This document shows, piece by piece, positions 17,601-29,600 of a stretch of DNA of 64,000 nt. The stretch covers positions 806,001 to 870,000 of the forward strand of contig CBDBEL010000003.1 of NCBI GenBank assembly GCA_965204415.1, given 5' to 3'. The translations under genes were made by a program, and so were the position numbers. The notes beneath the pieces were generated by a model. It worked only from the letters and a program-made list of their open reading frames with translations, had not been told where the DNA came from and ran no database searches. Position 1 is the first letter of the stretch; every line of letters starts with the position of its first letter. This DNA is from Aldehydirespirator sp965204415 (GTDB taxonomy: Bacteria > Actinomycetota > Acidimicrobiia > Acidimicrobiales > Aldehydirespiratoraceae).

Positions 17601-20600
17601 GTCGGCGTCGGCGTCGGCTTCGCCCGCGCCGGTGCCTGACAGGCCGGCTGCGCCGTCGCTGGCCGAAGGCGACGCCCAGTTGGAGGTGTCATGGACCGCG
17701 CCCGCGAACGGGGGCTCGGCGATCGCGTCCTATGACGTGCGCCACAGCCGCGACGGCGGCGAGTCCTGGACCGCTCCGGTGGAGGCGTGGACTACCGGGT
17801 CGGGGCAGCTGGTCTACACGATCGCCGGGTTGGACAACGCTGTGTCCTATCTGGTGCAGGTGCGCGCGGTGAACGCCAACGGCGCGGGAGCGTGGTCCGC
17901 CTCGGCGCAGGCCACGCCCAGGACGGTGCCGGGCCGGCCGGCTGCGCCGTCGCTGGCCGCCGGAAACGCCAAGCTGTTGGTGTCGTGGACCGCGCCCGGC
18001 GACGGGGGCTTGGAGATCTTGTCCTATGACGTGCGCCACAGCCGCGACGGCGGGAGCTGGACGACGGCTCGTCTGAATCGTTTGCGAGTTTTCTTTCTGG
18101 TTCTTAATGGGCTGCCGCACGAGATCGCCTCTTTGGACAACGGCACCGTCTATATGGTGCAGGTGCGCGCGGTGAACGCCGCCGGGGCGGGGCCGTGGTC
18201 GGCGTCGGCGTCGGCTTCGCCCGCGCCGGTGCCTGACGGGCCGGCTGCGCCGTCGCTGGCTGCCGGCGACGCCAATCTGGGGGTGTCGTGGACCGCGCCC
18301 GCGAACGGGGGCTCGGCGATCGCGTCCTATGACGTGCGCTATCGCCGCGACGGCAGCCAGTCCTGGACGGTGGTGGCCCCGGCGTGGATTACCGTGTCCG
18401 GGCCGCTGGCCCACACAATCACCGGGTTGGACAACGGCTCGCCCTATTTGGTGCAGGTGCGGGCGGTGAACGCCAACGGCGCAGGCGCGTGGTCCGCCTC
18501 GGCGCAGGCCACGCCCAGCACCGAACTGCTGGCGGCTCCGGCGAGCATCACCCTCGCCGCGGGCGACACCCTAGGCGGCGGCTACAATGTGGGGAACCTC
18601 ATTGACGGCAGCGGTCTGTCGCAGCCCCCGACGATAGATAATTTCAGAACGGTCACCACCAGCACCAGCGCCGAGGGTGATCTGTGGGTGACCGCCACGA
18701 CCGGCAGTCCGAACTACTTCACCGATCCGGGCCGTGTGCGTCCACAGTTCGTGCTGGGGTTGGGCCGTGAGCGCGAGCTGCGGGCGCTGGTGGTGTGGGG
18801 CTTCGGCGAGAATGGCAACGCGGCGTCGGAGTTCACGGTGGAGTTCTCCACCGATGGCGGGGCCAACTACGGCGGCACGGAGGCGGTGCGGACCGGGGCT
18901 CTGCTTCGCTTCGGGAGCGCCCGCCTCGACTTCAGCCGGTCCCGCCGCGCGGATTCTTTGCGCGTCACGGTGACCAAGAACGCTGCGGGCAGCGGCCACG
19001 GCGGCTCGGGCGGCGACCGGGTCGCGATGTCTGAGCTGCGCCTGGTAGCCGCGGCGTCTGCACCGGCCAGGCCGGCGGTCCCGTTGCTGGCCGAAGGCGA
19101 CGGGAAGCTGTTGGTGTCGTGGGCGGCTCCCGGTGACGGTGGCGCGGCGATCACGTCCTATGACGTGCGCCACCGAGGCGACGGCGATGTGAACTGGGGG
19201 GCACCGGCTTCGGTGCAGACGCAGGAGCCTTTGGGCTTCACGATCACCGGGTTGGACAACGGCTCGCCTTATCTGGTGCAGGTGCGGGCGGTGAACGCCA
19301 ACGGCGCGGGCGAATGGTCCGAGCCGGCGCGGGCGGCGCCCGCGCCAGTGCCCGACAGGCCGGCCGTGCCGTCGCTGGCCGAAGGCGACGGGAAGCTGTT
19401 GGTGTCGTGGGCGGCGCCCGCGAACGGGGGCTCGGCGATCACGTTCTATGAGGTGCGCCACCGAGGCGACGGCGATGCGAACTGGACGACGGCTCGTCTG
19501 AGTCGGAGGCAGGTTCGTCGGGGGCTGTCGTACGAGATCGGGTCGTTGGGCAACGGCTCGCCTTATCTGGTGCAGGTGCGGGCGGTGAACGCCAACGGCG
19601 CGGGCGCGTGGTCCCTGCCGGCGCAGGCGACGCCCAGAACGGTGCCCGGCAAACCCGACGCGCCGTTGCTGGCCGAAGGCGACGAGCAGATTCGATTGTC
19701 GTGGGCGGCGCCCGCGAACGGGGGCTCGACGATCACGTTCTATGACGTGCGCCACCGCCGCGACGGCAGCCGGCGTTGGACGGTGACGGACCTGGCGTGG
19801 ATTGTGGCGGGCCCCTTGGAATTCACGATCGACGGGCTGACCAACGACACCGTCTATGAGGTCCAGGTGCGCGCGGTGAACTACGCCGGCCGTGGCGAGT
19901 GGTCCGAGTCAGCGCGTGCCACGCCCAGTGCTGAGCTGTTGGTGGTTCCGGTGAGCATCACCCTCGAGGCGGGCGACACCAGCTCTGGTGGCTACGGCGT
20001 CTCGAACCTCATTGACGGCAGCGGCCTGTCGGAGCCCGCGACGATAGACAACTTCGACACGGTCACCACCTCCACCAGCGCCGCGGGTGACCTATGGGTG
20101 ACGCCGAGATTGGGCGATGGCAACTATTTCTCCGATGCGGGCCGGCCGCGGCCTCGGTTCGTGTTGGGGTTGGGCCGTGAGCGGGAGTTGCGGTCGCTGG
20201 TGGTGTGGGGCTTCGGCGGCAGCGGCAGCGAGGCGTCGGAGTTCGTGGTGGAGTTCTCCACCGACGGCGGTGCCACCTACGGGGGCGCGGAGACGGTGGA
20301 GACTGCGGCTTTGTTGGGTTCGGGCAGCGCCCGTCTCGATTTCAGCCGGTCGCGCCGCGCTGATTTTGTGCGTGTCACGGTGACCGACAATGCGGCGGGC
20401 AGCGGCCACGGCGGCGCGGGCGGTGACCGGGTCGGAATGTCTGAGCTGCGCCTCGTGGCGGCGGTGTCTGTGCCGGGCAGGCCGGCTGCGCCGTCGCTGG
20501 CCGCCGGGAACGCGAAGTTGTTGGTGTCGTGGGCCGCGCCCGGCGACGGGGGCTTGGAGATCGTGTCCTATGACGTGCGCCACAGCGGCGACGGCGGCGT

Positions 20601-23600
20601 GAACTGGACGACGGCGGTCTCGGCGTGGACCCAGGGGGCTTTGGAGCACACGGTGTCGTCGTTGGACAACGGCACCGTCTATGCGGTGCAGGTGCGCGCG
20701 GTGAACGCCGCCGGCGCGGGCGAATGGTCGGCGTCGGCGTCGGCTGCGCCCGCGCCGGTGCCTGACAGGCCCGACGCGCCGTCGCTGGTCGAAGGCGACG
20801 GGAAGTTGTTGGTGTCGTGGACAGCGCCCGCGAACGGGGGCGCGGCGATCGCGTCCTATGACGTGCGCCACAGCCGCGACGGCGGCGAGTCTTGGACGAC
20901 GGCGGTCTCGGCGTGGACGCAGGGGGTTCTGGAGCACACGGTGTCGTCTTTGGACAATGGCGTGGCCCATCTGGTGCAGGTGCGCGCCGTGAACGCCAAC
21001 GGCGCGGGTGCCTGGTCCGCCTCGGCGCAGGCCACGCCCATGGCGGTGCCTGACAGGCCTGACGCGCCGTCGCTGGTCGAAGGCGACGGGAAGTTGTTGG
21101 TGTCGTGGACAGCGCCCGCGAACGGGGGCGCGGCGATCGCGTCCTATGACGTGCGCCACAGCCGCGACGGCGGCGTGAACTGGGCGGCACCGGTGGAGGC
21201 GTGGGCTGTCGGGTCGGGGCCGCTGGCCTACACGATCACCGGGTTGGACAACGGCTCACCTTACTTGGTGCAGGTGCGGGCGGTGAACGCCAACGGCGCG
21301 GGCGCGTGGTCGGTGTCGGCCCAGGCGACGCCCAGTGCGGAGCTGTTGGTGGCTCCGGCGAGTATCGCGCTTGTTGCGGGTGACACCTTGGGCGGTGTTG
21401 ATGTGGGGAACCTCATTGACGGCAGCGGCTTGTCGGAGGCCGCGACGATGGACAATTTCGCGTCGGTCACGACCACCGTCAGTGCGGCCACTGCGTGGGT
21501 GACCGCCACGAGTGCTCCCAGCGGCAACTATTTCTCCGATGCGGGCCGGCCGCGGCCGCGGTTTGTGTTGGGGTTGGGCCGTGAGCGCGAGTTGCGGGCG
21601 CTGGTGGTGTGGGGCTATGGCGGCAACGGCAGCGAGGCGTCGGAGTTCACGGTGGAGTTCTCTACCGACGGCGGTGCCACCTACGGCGGCGCGGAGACGG
21701 TGGAGACTGCGGCTCTGTTGGGTTCGGGCAGCGCCCGTCTCGATTTCAGCCGGTCCCGCCGAGCCGATTTCGTGCGCGTCACGGTGACCGACAACGCGGC
21801 GGGCAGCGGCCACGGCGGCGCGGGCGGTGACCGGGTCGGAATGTCTGAGCTGCGCCTCGTGGCGGCGGTGACTGCGCCGGGCAGGCCGGCTGCGCCGTCG
21901 CTGGCCGCCGGGAACGCGAAGCTGTTGGTGTCGTGGGCCGCGCCCGGTGACGGGGGCTTGGAGATCTCGTCTTATGACGTGCGCCACAGCGGCGACAGCG
22001 GCGTGAACTGGACGACGGCGGCGTCGGCGTGGACGCAGGGGGCTTTGGAGCACACGGTGTCGTCTTTGGACAACGGCACCGCCTATGCGGTGCAGGTGCG
22101 CGCGGTGAACGCCGCCGGGGCGGGGCCGTGGTCGGTGTCGGCGTCGGCTGCGCCCGCGCCGGTGCCTGACAGGCCGGCCGCGCCGTCGCTGGCCGCCGGC
22201 GACGCCAAGCTGGAGGTGTCATGGGCCGCGCCCGCGAACGGGGGCTCGGCGATCACGTCCTATGACGTGCGCCACAGCCGCGACGGCGGCGAGTCTTGGA
22301 CGGCGGCGGTCTCGGCGTGGACGCAGGGGGTTTTGGAGTACACGGTGTCGTCTCTGGACAATGGCGTGTCCTATCTGGTGCAGGTGCGGGCGGTGAACGC
22401 CAACGGCGCGGGTGCCTGGTCCGCCTCGGCGCAGGCCACGCTCATAGCGGTGCCGGGCAGGCCGGCTGCGCCGTCGCTGGCCGCCGGGAACGCGAAGTTG
22501 CTGGTGTCGTGGGCCGCGCCTGCCGACGGGGGCTCGGCGATCACGTCCTATGACGTGCGCCACAGCCGCGACGGCGGCGCGAACTGGACGACGGCTCGTC
22601 TGAGTCCTTTGCAAGTTTTTCTTCTGGTTCTTCTGGGGCTGCCGTACGAGATCGCCTCTTTGGACAACGGCACCGTCTATGCGGTGCAGGTGCGCGCCGT
22701 GAACGCCAACGGCGCGGGCGCGTGGTCGGCGTCGGCGTCGGCTGCGCCCGCGCCGGTGCCTGACAGGCCGGCTGCGCCGTCGCTGACCGAAGGAGACGGG
22801 AAGCTGTTGGTGTCGTGGGCCGCGCCCGCGAACGGGGGTTCGGCGATCACGTCCTATGAAGTGCGCCACAGCCGCGACGGCGGCGAGTCTTGGACGGTGC
22901 CGGTGGAGGCGTGGACTACCGGGTCCGGGCAGCTCGTCTACACGATCGCCGGGTTGGACAACGCTGTGTCCTATCTGGTGCAGGTGCGCGCGGTGAACGC
23001 CAACGGCGCGGGCGCGTGGTCTGCCTCGGCGCAGGCTGCGCCCAGTGCGGAGCTGTTGGTGGCTCCGGCGAGCATCGCACTTGTTGCGGGTGACACCTCC
23101 GGCGGTTTTGATGTGGGGAACCTCATTGACGGCAGCGGCTTGTCGGAGTCCGCGACGATGGACAATTTCGCGTCGGTCACGACCACCGTCAGTGCGGCCA
23201 CTGCGTGGGTGACCGCCACGAGTGCTCCCAGCGGCAACTATTTCTCCGATGCGGGCCGGCCGCGGCCGCGGTTTGTGTTGGGGTTGGGCCGTCAGCGGGA
23301 GTTGCGGGCGCTGGTGGTGTGGGGCTATGGCGGCAACAGCAGCGAGGCGTCGGAGTTCACGGTGGAGTTCTCTACCGACGGCGGCAACAGCTACAGCACC
23401 GACACCGAGGCCGTGGAGACTGCGGCTTTGTTGGGTTCGGGCAGCGCCCGTCTCGATTTCAGCCGGTCCCGCCGAGCCGATTTCGTGCGCGTCACGGTGA
23501 CCGACAACGCGGCGGGCAGCGGCCACGGCGGCGCGGGCGGTGACCGGGTCGGAATGTCTGAGCTGCGCCTCGTGGCGGCGGTGACTGCGCCGGGCAGGCC

Positions 23601-26600
23601 GGCTGCGCCGTCGCTGGCCGCCGGGAACGCGAAGCTGTTGGTGTCGTGGGCCGCGCCCGGTGACGGGGGCTTGGAGATCTCGTCTTATGACGTGCGCCAC
23701 AGCCGCGACAGCGGCGTGAACTGGACGACGGCGGCGTCGGCGTGGACGCAGGGGGCTTTGGAGCACACGGTGTCGTCTTTGGACAACGGCACCGCCTATG
23801 CGGTGCAGGTGCGCGCGGTGAACGCCGCCGGGGCGGGGCCGTGGTCGGTGTCGGCGTCGGCTGCGCCCGCGCCGGTGCCTGACAGGCCGGCCGCGCCGTC
23901 GCTGGCCGCCGGCGACGCCAAGCTGGAGGTGTCATGGGCCGCGCCCGCGAACGGGGGCTCGGCGATCACGTCCTATGACGTGCGCCACAGCCGTGACGGC
24001 GGCGAGTCTTGGACGGCTCCGGTGGAGGTGTGGACTACCGGGCCGGGGCAGCTGGTCTACACGATCGCCGGGTTGGACAACGCTGTGGCCTATCTGGTGC
24101 AGGTGCGCGCCGTGAACGCCAACGGCGCGGGCGCGTGGTCCACCTCGGCGCAGGCCACGCCCGAGACCGAGAAGGAACTGCTGGTAGCCCCAGCCAGCAT
24201 CGTACTCGCCGCGGGCGACACCCTCGGCGGCGGCTACGATGTGGACAGTCTAATTGACGGCAGCGGCCTGTCGCAGCCCGCGACGATAGACAACTTCGCG
24301 ACGGTCACCACCGGCACCGATGCCGCTGATCAGTGGGTGACCGCCGCATCGGGGTCCCCCGACTACTTCCACGGCCAGGACCGTCCGCGGCCGCAGTTCG
24401 TGATGGGGTTGGGCCGCGAGCACGAGCTGCGGGCGCTGGTGGTGTGGGGCTTCGGCGGCAACGGCAACGAGGCGTCGGAGTTCATGGTGGAGTTCTCCAC
24501 CGACGGCGGGGTCACCTACGGCGGCCCCGAGGCTGTGCGGACCGGGGCTCTGCTGGGCACCGGGAGCGCCCGCCTCGATTTCAGCAGGCACCGCCGCGCC
24601 GACTATGTGCGCATCACGGTCACCGACAATGCCGCGGGCATCGGCTACGGCGGCGTCGGCGGCGGCGACCGGGTCGGGATTTCTGAGCTTCGCCTGGTCG
24701 CGGCGGCGCCCCGCCCGGCGAAGCCGGCCGTGCCGTCGCTGGTACCTGGCGACGGGAAGCTGGCAGTGCATTGGTTGGCGCCCGGCGACGGGGGCTCGGC
24801 GATCATGTCCTATGACGTGCGCCACAGCGACGGCGGCGGCGCGACCTGGACGGTGGCGACCGCGGCGTGGACCTCGGGGCCCTTGATCTATACGGTCCGC
24901 GGGCTGACCGGCGGAACACGCTATCTGGTGCAGGTGCGGGCGGTGAACGCCAACGGCGCGGGCGCGTGGTCCGACTCGGCGCCGGGCGCGCCCAAGGGTG
25001 TGCCGACGAGGCCCTCGTCGCCGGTGCTGACCCCGGGCGACGAGATTCTGGAGGTGTCATGGTCGGCGCCCGATGACGGGGATTCGGAGATCAGCGCCTA
25101 TGAGGTGCGCCACAGCGGCGACAACGGCTTGTCCTGGGCCACTGCTCGTCTCGGGCGGCGGCAGATCAGCAGTGGGGGGCTGGCGTACACGGTCGGGGCT
25201 CTGGTGAACGGCTCGGTCTATCTGGTGCAGGTGCGGGCGGTGAACGCCAACGGCGCGGGGGCGTGGTCTGAGCCGGTGTCGGGCAGGCCCCGCGACGACG
25301 GGCACGGGTCGGTGGTCGCGGGGGATCTGGAGTTGGTGCTCGACGATGAGGGGCTGATCGTGGAGTTGAAGGACCGCGTGTCGGGCCGCGACCACAGTGT
25401 GGCGACCCGGCGGGCGCCGTTGGTGAGCCTGTTGGTGGAGGAGTCGGCGGATTTCGCGGGTTCGAAGGGTGCTGAGGCCCGTTATGTGCCGAGGGGCTGG
25501 AGCTATGCGGCTGAGGCCACGGCCGCGGGGGAGTCGCGGCGGGGGTTGTTCACGTTGCTGTTCGATGACGGCGTCGAGGTGGATGTTCGGGTGGTGGTCG
25601 AGGACGCGGGCTACGCCACTCTTGAGGTCGTCGCGATAGACGACGGGGGTCTGGATGTGCGCACTGTCATCTGGGGGCCGTTGGTGTCAGACATTGTGGG
25701 TTCGGTGGGCGGTTTCGTGGGGGTGGTGTCGTCGCCGGATTTCGCGGTGGGGATGTTCGGCACCAACGCGAAGACGGTGGGGGGCTGGCCTGAGGAGTAT
25801 CTCTCTTCGGGGTATCGCGACGAGATGGTGGGCGGGCGCCACCAGTGGCGTCGCAACGGACGCAACCCCTATGTCTCCAGCGCGGCGGTGCCGACGGAGT
25901 TCGGGTCGGTGGTGCAGGCCTACACCCGCGACTACAGCGTGGAGCGGGTGTTCGATCCCGGTATCGGAGGCTGGACGGAGCTCTCGAACCTGGTGAGCGT
26001 GCCGGCTTTGACTGGTTCGTTGGCCCATTACGGCTCTTTGGTGCCGTCGGGGAGCTGCGAGGGGGTTCCGACGGGATGTTCGGGCTCGAAGGTGGCGGTG
26101 TTCGGCGTGGCCAGCGACCGCGGCGACCCCGTCCCGGGGACTGCGCTGGCGGGGTCGCGTCGGGAGGCTCTGCGCCGACGGGTGCTGGGCCGCATCGGCG
26201 CGGTGGAACTCGGCGAGGGCATGCCGCGTCCGATCGTGGAGGGCGCCTGGAACAAGGTCTCGGAGGCCTCAACCTACCCCTATCTCATCCTGCACGATCT
26301 GGCGGCGTCCAATTCGGCGCCGGTCGCCGAGATGGCTGAGGAGTTGGGCTTCGCCGCGATCTACAAGAACGCGTTGTGGGGCGTGCTCAACCAGGGGGAC
26401 CTGTCGATTGGCGGGGGGTGGGGCGGCAGCGACGCCAGCATGAGGGACACGATCAGCCGGCTCGTCGAGGACTACAGGATCGGTCAGGGGACTCACACGC
26501 TCAGTAACTGGGTGCAGCGCGCATCCCCGATCGCCGCTGGGGACCGGGCCGGTCTCGCGTACCGGGCCGACGCCACCCTGGCTCTGGCCATAGCCGCGGA

Positions 26601-29600
26601 CTCGACGGTGATCCATCTGGTGCCGCTGGAGGGCACCGACTCGGCCAACCTGCGGGCGGGCTTCGGGACGGGCGGGCATCTGCTGGTCGGCGACGAGATC
26701 GTGACCTACAGCAGCGCGAGCCTGTGGGGTGGTGTGCTGATACTGTCGGGTCTCGGCCGGGGCGCGTCGGGCAGTACCGCCGCGGCGCATGCCGCAGGGG
26801 CCAGGGCGCGCCGGCTTTGGGAATACAGCTACGGCGGGAGCTACCCCGCCGGTCTGGGAATGATGATGGGCACCGTCGCGCCGCGGCTGGCCGACATCGC
26901 GGATCTAGGGTTCTCAGACTTCTCCATGGACGGCAACGAGGCCGCGTTCTTGAGCCATGACGCCTTGGGCCTGTCGGCGCTCGCGGAGAGGTTCTATTTC
27001 GAGTTGTCCGACAAGGAGGACTTGAACCTCGACGGGGCGTTCCTCAACTCTGGTACGTGGCATGTCTTCTCGCGTGCGAACTGGGGCGAACTTGAGAACG
27101 ATATAACCGTGGCGCACCAGCGGTACCGCTGGTACAACCAGGCAACGTTCGCAGAGAACTACATGCCCCGAGCGTTGGGCTGGTGGGAGATCGACGACGC
27201 CGACGAGTGGCGCTGGGCGATGTCCAAGGCGGCCAGCTTCGACGCCGGCTTCGCCTATTCCGGCGAAGTCGGGGACCACAGCCGCTACGGCACAGCGCTG
27301 CGGCGGGAGATCCGAGACTGGCACGACGCCCGCCTGTCGGGCGCGTTCGACGACCGCAACCGCATGATGATGAGAGAGCGCGACGAGTACTTCAAGCTCG
27401 ACTCGGTGGCCCGCGGCGGGCAGGTCGGCACGTCGTGGAGGCTGTCGGACTGGGACAAGCGCGACGCCGCGGCCGTGGCGGGCACGGGCCGCTACATCGC
27501 GGCGCAGATGGGGGCCCACCCGCTGGTGAACGTGGCCCACGACGCGTCGGCGTCGGCGTCGTCGACGCTGGCGGCGGACACCCACGCGGGCCGTATCGTC
27601 GACGGCTTCACCGGCGTCGGCAACCCGTTCTATCACGGGTGGCCGCTCATCGACGGCACCGGCGAGTGGATCGCGTCGCGTTCGGACGGCGAGCCGTGGG
27701 TGCAGCTGGACTGGGACGAGCCCCGCGAGGTGCGCCGCATCGTGCTGTTCGACCGCGAGCGCACCCAGGACAACGCGGTGGCGGCGACGCTGACGTTCAG
27801 CGACAACACGTCGATCGCGGTGAGCGGCCTGCCCGCCGACGGCAACGCCCATGTCGTGGACTTCGCGCCCAAGCGGCTGAGCTGGGTGCGCTACACGATA
27901 AACACGCACACCGGCACGCCCGGGCTGGCCGAACTGGTCGCGTTGGGGCCCAGCGACCGCTACGCACAGTTCAACCTGGCCACGGGCGCCCTCGTCACAG
28001 CCCAGGGCGCGCAGCCTGAGGGCGCGCAGCCGCGGGACGCGGGGCTGGTGGTCGACGGGGTGATCTCGGGCGCGGCTGAGGATGCCATGGCTGTGGCGGG
28101 CGCCAGTGTGACGCTGGATCTGGGCGCGATGCATCTGATCGGGGGTCTGGGGGTGTGGCGCGACTTCGACAGCGGCCGCGCCTACCGCGATGTGGTGCTC
28201 GAGATCGCCGACAACGAGGGTTTCACCGATTCGGTGGTGGTGTTCAACAGCGACGCCGACGACTCTTTGGGGCGGGGAGCAGGCACAGACGAGGACTATG
28301 TGGAGTCGAGCTCCGGCAAGCAGGTGCACTTCGCGCCGGTGCGGGGCCGGTTCGTGCGGGTTTGGTCAGCAGCCGTCGACGGCGCCGCCAGCCGGCTCAG
28401 CGAGGTCGAGGTGTACGGCGCGGTCGACGCGACCACCACCGGCGGGGCTGTGACCGCGTCGGTGTCGTCGTCGAGCGCCGGCGCAGAGAGGCTGGGCGCG
28501 GCGGTGGATTACACCGCGCAGTCCGATCCGGCGGCGATGGCCGACGCGGGGCCGGGCGCGGCGTATCTGCAGATCGATCTGGGCGCGGTCAAGGAAGTCG
28601 ACAGCCTGGTGGTGCTGCGAGACCACGGCGCCAGGATGACCTACCACGACGTGGTGTTCCAGCTGTCACAGGACGCGGGGTTCTCGGATCCGGTGACGGT
28701 GCACCACAGCGACCACACCGGCGTGCACGGCCTGGGTTTGGGCGAGGGCACATACAGCGAGTACCTCGAAACCGCCGCGGGGCGCTTCGTGAACTTCGTG
28801 CCGGTGCGGGCCCGCTACGTGCGGCTGTACAGCAACGCCAGCAACTACCACGACCGCAACCGCTACAGCGAGGTCCTCGTCGGCGCCAGGCCCAACCGGC
28901 GCCCGGAGGTGCCAGAGCTGACCGACCAGTACACGCAGGAGGGCGCGGCGTTCACGTACACGTTCGATGCGTCCGAGGACCCCGACGGCGACAGGGTGAC
29001 ATACCGCGCCGCGCTCACCGACGGTGACGCGCTGCCGACATGGCTGATCTTCGACCCCGCGACCCGCACCTTCTCGGGCACCCCGCCGCAGGGCAGCGCC
29101 ACCGGGGGCTCGCCACTTGAGGTGTTGGTGACCGTCTCCGACGTCAGCCACCGGGTCTCCGCGGTGTTCGCGCTCGACATCGCCAACGAGGTCGAGTCCA
29201 CTGCCGTCGAACTGGCCGCGTCGCCGGGCGCGGTGCCCGAGGGCGGTGCCGCTGAGGTGACGGTGACCGCGGTGCTCGACGGCGCCCCCCGCCCCGACGA
29301 CATCGACGTCGACGTCACCGTCGCCGCGGGCACCGCGTCGCCGCAGGACTTCACGCCGGTGGCGGACTTCACGGTGACGATTCCCGGGGGCAGCCGCACC
29401 GGCACCGCCGCGTTCACGCTCACCGCAGCGGACGACGACCTCGACGAGGACACAGAGACCGTCACAGTCACCGGCGCCACCAGCGCCACCGCGACCGGAT
29501 CACAAGATGCGCTCACCGTCGCCTCAGCGGCCGTGGCCATCACCGACGACGACACTGCCCGCATGGTCTTCGACCCGCTGCGGCCGGTCATCAAGGAGAC

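Larger units (their letters stand above)
11881..25290 (+). repeat. Array of nine F5/8C-like modules each followed by 2-4 FN3 modules
   Basis: Each unit begins with ELLVAP-S-L-AGDT-GG and holds LIDGSGLS, a (R/Q)FV(L/M)GLGRE-ELRALVVWG strand, EFSTDGG, and DFSR-RRAD-(V/L)R(V/I)TVT ending at MSELRLVAA. This pattern is that of a discoidin-type galactose-binding fold. Unit starts are near 11881, 13975, 15394, 16795, 18523, 19933, 21340, 23049 and 24174. The FN3 modules of about 95 residues share W-AP-(D/N)GG-I-(S/F)YDVRH and Y-VQVRAVNA-G-G-WS. One Calx-beta-like and one Ig-like module interrupt the first unit (about 12700-13370). Two more ELLVAP-like units occur later, at 29856 and 31257. Confidence 0.85.
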
